A DNA stretch of 16,425 nt from Actinomycetota bacterium (GTDB lineage Bacteria; Actinomycetota; UBA4738): NCBI GenBank assembly GCA_005885025.1, contig VAYC01000022.1:1-16425 (forward strand), given 5' to 3'. A program made the translations under genes and the position numbers. Positions 13,259 to 16,425 of the stretch are shown piece by piece. The notes below the pieces were generated by a model. The model saw only the letters and a list, made by a program, of their open reading frames with translations. It did no database searches and was not told where the DNA came from. Position 1 is the first letter of the stretch. Every line of letters starts with the position of its first letter.

Positions 13259-14548
13259 GTGTTCGTCGATCAGGTCACCATCCACGTGAAGGCCGGCGAG
13301 GGGGGAGCAGGGAGCGCTTCCCTGCGCAGCGAGCCCTACACGCCGCGAGGGGGGCCGGACGGTGGTGACGGGGGCCGGGGCGGCGACGTGATCCTGCGCG
13401 TGGACCCGGCCATGTTCGACCTCTCCCCGTATGCGGACCGGCCGCACCACCGCGCGAAGGACGGGCGGCCGGGCGGCCGGAACAACCGAACCGGAGCAAT
13501 GGGGGAAGACCTGGTCCTCCTCGTTCCCGACGGGACCGTGGTCAGGCAGGAGGGACGCGTGGTCGCCGACCTCGTGGGGGCGGGGACCAGCGTGGCGGTG
13601 GCCCGTGGTGGACGCGGAGGCCGGGGCAACGCGTCGTTGGCCTCGGCCCGAAACCGCGTGCCCCGGGTGGCCGAGCGTGGCGAGCCGGGGGAGGAGGCCC
13701 GACTGGACCTCGAGCTGCGTCTGGTCGCGGACGTCGGGCTCGTCGGGCTTCCGAACGCGGGGAAATCGACCTTGCTCGCACGCCTGACCGCGGCTCGACC
13801 GAAGATCGCCGACTACCCCTTCACCACGCTGGCCCCCAATCTCGGCGTGGCGGGGAACGAGGAGCGGTTCGTGGTGGCCGACGTGCCGGGCGTGATCGAA
13901 GGCGCGCATCGCGGAAAAGGACTGGGGTTGGCCTTCCTTCGCCATGTCTCCCGGTGCCGCGTGCTCGCGTATGTGCTCGATCTCTCCGCCGACCCGGTCC
14001 ACGACTTGGCGACGGTTCGCGCCGAAGTCGAGGCTTTCGATCAGCGCCTCTCGGAGCGCCGCTCGATCGTGGTGGGCACGAAGGTCGACCTTGTTCCCAA
14101 GCCCCCGGCAGTGCCACCCGGGGTGGACCTCGCCGTCTCGGGCGTGACGGGAGAGGGGATCGAGGAGCTTGCCCAGCGGATCGCCCGGCTGGTGGCGCTG
14201 GCCCAGGCCGAGGAGCCGCCCCGCGAGCCGTACGTCGTCCTTCGCCCGGCCCGCGAGACCTTCGTTGTGAGCAGGGAGGGAGATCGGTTCCGCGTCGTGG
14301 GGCCTCGCGTGGAGCGCTGGGTGGCGGAAGCCGACCTCGACGACGCTCGTCAGGTGATCGACCTGCAACGGCGACTGGTCCGCGCGGGCGTGGAGCGCCG
14401 GCTCCAGGAAGCAGGGGCGAGACGGGGCGACGAGGTCTTGATCGGCGGGACCACGTTCGAGTTCATCCCGGAGGGGGAGGTTCGAACCTCAGGTGCGGGT
14501 GCTGACGGAAGCGACCATGATGATGGCGACGATGACGACCAAACGTGA
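13259..14548 (+). CDS. obgE: Ribosome-assembly GTPase Obg
   Basis: Essential GTPase that binds the 50S subunit during late assembly and stress. 429 aa from GTG 13259, giving the family start MFVDQVTIHVKAGEGG; the adjacent GTG 13256 would add one residue. Domains: glycine-rich Obg fold (1 to about 157, GGPDGGDGGRGGDV at 31-44), G domain with G1 GLPNAGKST (163-171), G2 PFTT (187-190), G3 DVPG (208-211), G4 TKVD (274-277) and G5 VSG (293-295), then the OCT domain (about 324-406). G4 reads TKVD instead of the usual NKxD, and G5 SG instead of SA. The last 12 or so residues form an Asp-rich tail encoded partly inside the next gene's start region. Follows the rplU-rpmA order found in many bacteria. 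Confidence 0.96.
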   Translation: MFVDQVTIHVKAGEGGAGSASLRSEPYTPRGGPDGGDGGRGGDVILRVDPAMFDLSPYADRPHHRAKDGRPGGRNNRTGAMGEDLVLLVPDGTVVRQEGRVVADLVGAGTSVAVARGGRGGRGNASLASARNRVPRVAERGEPGEEARLDLELRLVADVGLVGLPNAGKSTLLARLTAARPKIADYPFTTLAPNLGVAGNEERFVVADVPGVIEGAHRGKGLGLAFLRHVSRCRVLAYVLDLSADPVHDLATVRAEVEAFDQRLSERRSIVVGTKVDLVPKPPAVPPGVDLAVSGVTGEGIEELAQRIARLVALAQAEEPPREPYVVLRPARETFVVSREGDRFRVVGPRVERWVAEADLDDARQVIDLQRRLVRAGVERRLQEAGARRGDEVLIGGTTFEFIPEGEVRTSGAGADGSDHDDGDDDDQT

Positions 14549-14978
14549 GCTGCTCCGGGCCGAGGACGCCGGATGGTCCGAGCTGATCGAGCTCGTCGAG
14601 TCCCTGACGCCCGCGGAGATGGAACAGCCGGGCTACTTCCCTGAGGGCTGGTCGGTGAAAGACCTTCTGGCACACATCGCAAGCTGGCAGGCGGAGGCCG
14701 GCCAGATCCTCGAGCAGATCCGGATGGGGACCTACCGCGGGCGACCCGTCGACGTCGAGGCCATGAACAAACGGTTCTACGAAGCGAACAAGGATCTGCC
14801 GCTCTCGATCGTCAAGGCGGAGGCGTGGGCGGCGCGCAACCGGATGCTCGCGGAGTGGAGCGAGCTCCCGGAAGTGACCCCGGAGGCGGAGGAATGGTTC
14901 CGGGAATCGGGGCCTGAGCACTACGAGGAGCACCTCGGGCGGCTCCGCGAGTGGGTCGCCGAACTTCGCGCCGCGTAG
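14517..14978 (+). CDS. DinB-like four-helix metal-binding protein
   Basis: A 153-aa protein of the DinB/YfiT-like putative metalloenzyme superfamily. Seen: the first-helix region up to FPEGWSVKDLLAHIASWQ (41-58), with His53, and a C-terminal HYEEHLGRL (135-143), with His135 and His139. His53 plus the HxxxH pair make the superfamily's three-histidine metal site. Members include thiol-dependent transferases and damage-inducible proteins; the substrate cannot be told here. ATG 14517 is chosen for GGAAG five bases upstream; GTG 14493 would add eight residues. It overlaps the obgE 3' end by 32 bases in another frame, suggesting co-transcription with obgE. Confidence 0.85.
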   Translation: MMMATMTTKRELLRAEDAGWSELIELVESLTPAEMEQPGYFPEGWSVKDLLAHIASWQAEAGQILEQIRMGTYRGRPVDVEAMNKRFYEANKDLPLSIVKAEAWAARNRMLAEWSELPEVTPEAEEWFRESGPEHYEEHLGRLREWVAELRAA

Positions 14979-15020
14979 CCCCAGGCTCCTTGGTTCCACG
15001 GTCGCGGCAGATCCGGCACC

Positions 15021-15026
15021 TACAAT
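15021..15026 (+). promoter_or_regulatory. Candidate nadD -10 box, likely leaderless
   Basis: TACAAT matches the -10 consensus at 5 of 6 positions and is separated by seven bases from the GTG start of nadD at 15034. No ribosome-binding site lies between them and no -35 box is clear. Confidence 0.5.
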
Positions 15027-15033
15027 CCGGCTG

Positions 15034-15645
15034 GTGGGCCACCCCAAGCGCTTGGGGGTCATGGGCGGCACCTTCGACCCCATCCATCACGGCCACCTCG
15101 TCACCGCCGAGGCCGCCTTGTGGGCCTTCGGCCTGGACGAGGTGGTCTTCGTCCCCACGGGCCAGCCCTGGATGAAGGCGGATCGGGAGGTCACCCCGCC
15201 CGAGCACCGCTACCTGATGACCGTGATCGCCACGGCCAGCAACCCGAGGTTCTCGGTGTCCCGGCTCGAGGTCGAACGGAGGGGCCCCACCTATACGGTG
15301 GACACCCTTCAGGAGCTCCGCCGGCAGGCCGAGGATGAGGTGGAGCTGTTCTTCATCACGGGGGCCGACGCCATGCTCGAGATCTTCCATTGGAAGGATC
15401 CGGAGGAGGTCCTCTCGTTGGCTCATTTCATCGCGGCCACCCGGCCCGGTTATGACATCGCCAGGTTCGAAAAGGAGGCTCCCACCAGCCATCCGAAGGT
15501 GTCCGCCCTGGACGTGCCGGCCCTGGCCATCTCCTCCACCGACATCAGGAGGCGGGTCCAGGCCGGCCAGCCCATCCGGTACCTGGTGCCGGAGGGCGTG
15601 GAGACCTACATCCGGAAGTTCGAGCTGTACGGGGGCGGTCGATGA
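15034..15645 (+). CDS. nadD: Nicotinate-mononucleotide adenylyltransferase
   Basis: Joins ATP with nicotinate mononucleotide to give deamido-NAD, an essential NAD step. 203 aa, normal. Seen: nucleotidyltransferase motif GGTFDPIHHGHL (11-22) with the HxGH-type histidines His18 and His21, the NaMN-contact region around GQPWMK (43-48), TYTVDTL (86-92), TGADAM (109-114) and the ATP-binding ISSTDIR (166-172). Start is GTG 15034, the only start that keeps the short MGHPKRLGVMGG lead-in; it lacks a Shine-Dalgarno element. An ATGA overlap joins it to the downstream LCP-like gene. In many bacteria rsfS lies close downstream; it is outside this window. Confidence 0.97.
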   Translation: MGHPKRLGVMGGTFDPIHHGHLVTAEAALWAFGLDEVVFVPTGQPWMKADREVTPPEHRYLMTVIATASNPRFSVSRLEVERRGPTYTVDTLQELRRQAEDEVELFFITGADAMLEIFHWKDPEEVLSLAHFIAATRPGYDIARFEKEAPTSHPKVSALDVPALAISSTDIRRRVQAGQPIRYLVPEGVETYIRKFELYGGGR

Positions 15646-16425
15646 GGCGACGGTCGAAGTCCAAGTACCAGGGCTTCGAGTCGCCACCCGGGCAGAAGAA
15701 GACGGCCGGATGGTCCAGGAGCACGGGGGTCCAGGCACCGCCCGCGGGCTTCCAGGCTCCCCCTCCCGTCCCTCGGCCCGACCTCGCGGACCTCTGGACC
15801 CGGACCCCGGGCCCGACCGCGCACGACGAATTCGCAACCGGTGCCCCGGCCGCCCAAGATGAGCTGCCTCCTCTGGATGACTGGCCGCCGCCCGAGATCA
15901 AGGCCCGGTGGGCGGCACAGCGGGAGCGGCAGCGCCGCAATCGCGAGCTACGGCGCAAGAGCCTGCTCGGGCTCGTCGTGATCGCGGCGCTCGTGGCCGG
16001 GATCGTGGCCTTGACCAAGATCGGGGGGAAGGGGCATTCCCCCCCCGCGGCCTCACCTCCGCGGTCGGAGTTGCTGGCGTGGTCGGTGAACCTGGGGTTG
16101 CAACGGCTGGTGACGGTCGTGGCGGTCCCGGGTGACCGCCCTCCGGTGGCGGTGGCCATCCCGAATGCGACGCAGGTCGACATCCCGGGAGGTCCGACCA
16201 CCATAGGAGCGGCCTCGTCCACCACGGGGCTGACGGTGGCCGCGGTGCAGTCGTCGTTGGGCCGGCGCGTGGACCACTACCTGATCACCGACGCCTCGAC
16301 GGTCATGTCGCTCGTCAACCAAGTGGGTGGGGTCACGGTGCAGGCCGAGTCGTCGTTCGCCTTCCAGGGACAGGAGCTCGGGCCCGGACAGGTGAAGCTG
16401 ACGGGCGGCGCCGTACTGGCCTACC
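15642..16425 (+). CDS. Degenerate LCP (LytR-CpsA-Psr)-like membrane protein, cut by window edge
   Basis: The 261 codons visible from ATG 15642 encode a cytoplasmic, proline-rich, basic N-terminus (1-106), one membrane segment (about 107-124), and an extracytoplasmic LCP-like domain from about 143: VDIPG (179-183), a GLTVAAVQSSLGRRVDHYLITDA-type region (196-218, read as the family's helix plus DHY strand), VGGVTV (228-233) and LTGGAVLAY (253-261). LCP enzymes attach glycopolymers to peptidoglycan and carry a SIPRD arginine motif; here that spot reads AIPNAT (172-177), and the preceding R-D-T-type strand is missing or unrecognisable. Loss of these residues suggests a non-catalytic member. Overlaps the nadD stop as ATGA. 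The remaining C-terminus lies beyond the window. Confidence 0.75.
   Translation, partial: MRRRSKSKYQGFESPPGQKKTAGWSRSTGVQAPPAGFQAPPPVPRPDLADLWTRTPGPTAHDEFATGAPAAQDELPPLDDWPPPEIKARWAAQRERQRRNRELRRKSLLGLVVIAALVAGIVALTKIGGKGHSPPAASPPRSELLAWSVNLGLQRLVTVVAVPGDRPPVAVAIPNATQVDIPGGPTTIGAASSTTGLTVAAVQSSLGRRVDHYLITDASTVMSLVNQVGGVTVQAESSFAFQGQELGPGQVKLTGGAVLAY

Noticed and set aside
1..16425. CRISPR arrays, insertion sequences, prophage, tRNA or rRNA genes
   Set aside because: No spaced direct repeats, transposase motifs, terminal inverted repeats, or RNA gene signatures were found on either strand.

Overview
The window is a GC-rich bacterial chromosome segment made almost entirely of housekeeping genes. 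Gene content, GC-rich third codon positions, frequent GTG starts, an extended L21, an actinobacterial-type RNase E with a long Arg-rich N-terminus, and several start codons a few bases after a -10-like hexamer all suggest a member of Actinomycetota that has the MreBCD elongation machinery. It could be a poorly sampled class, but the sequence alone does not fix the lineage. I see no mobile element, tRNA, rRNA or CRISPR array.

Left arm (1-3958, minus strand): a type II fatty-acid synthesis operon read right to left: fabD, a small biotinyl/lipoyl-like protein, fabH, fabG, acpP and fabF (fabF runs off the left edge). The genes overlap or lie within about 50 bases of each other. Together they load malonate onto ACP (FabD), start the chain (FabH), reduce it (FabG) and extend it (FabF) on AcpP. 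The small biotinyl-like protein has no lysine at all, so it cannot be a normal biotin carrier.

Middle (3959-9659, plus strand): an 88-base divergent intergenic region, then mreB-mreC-mreD-mrdA(PBP2)-rodA, the cell-elongation machine. The MreB filament and MreC/MreD scaffold position the RodA glycan polymerase and PBP2 transpeptidase.

Right arm (9660-16425): a 314-base structured leader, rne (RNase E/G), rplU and rpmA (ribosomal proteins L21 and L27), a reverse-strand unknown gene with a PH/GRAM-like look, obgE (ribosome-assembly GTPase), a DinB-like four-helix protein, nadD (NAD synthesis), and the start of a membrane-anchored LCP (LytR-CpsA-Psr) type protein that lacks the usual catalytic motif and runs off the right edge.

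No wholly new system is evident. The most notable points are the lysine-free biotinyl-like protein inside the fab operon, the degenerate LCP protein coupled to nadD, an RNase E that lacks one strand of its S1 domain, a recurring leaderless-promoter layout at fabD, mreB, obgE and nadD, and an MreB with a displaced amphipathic N-terminus.
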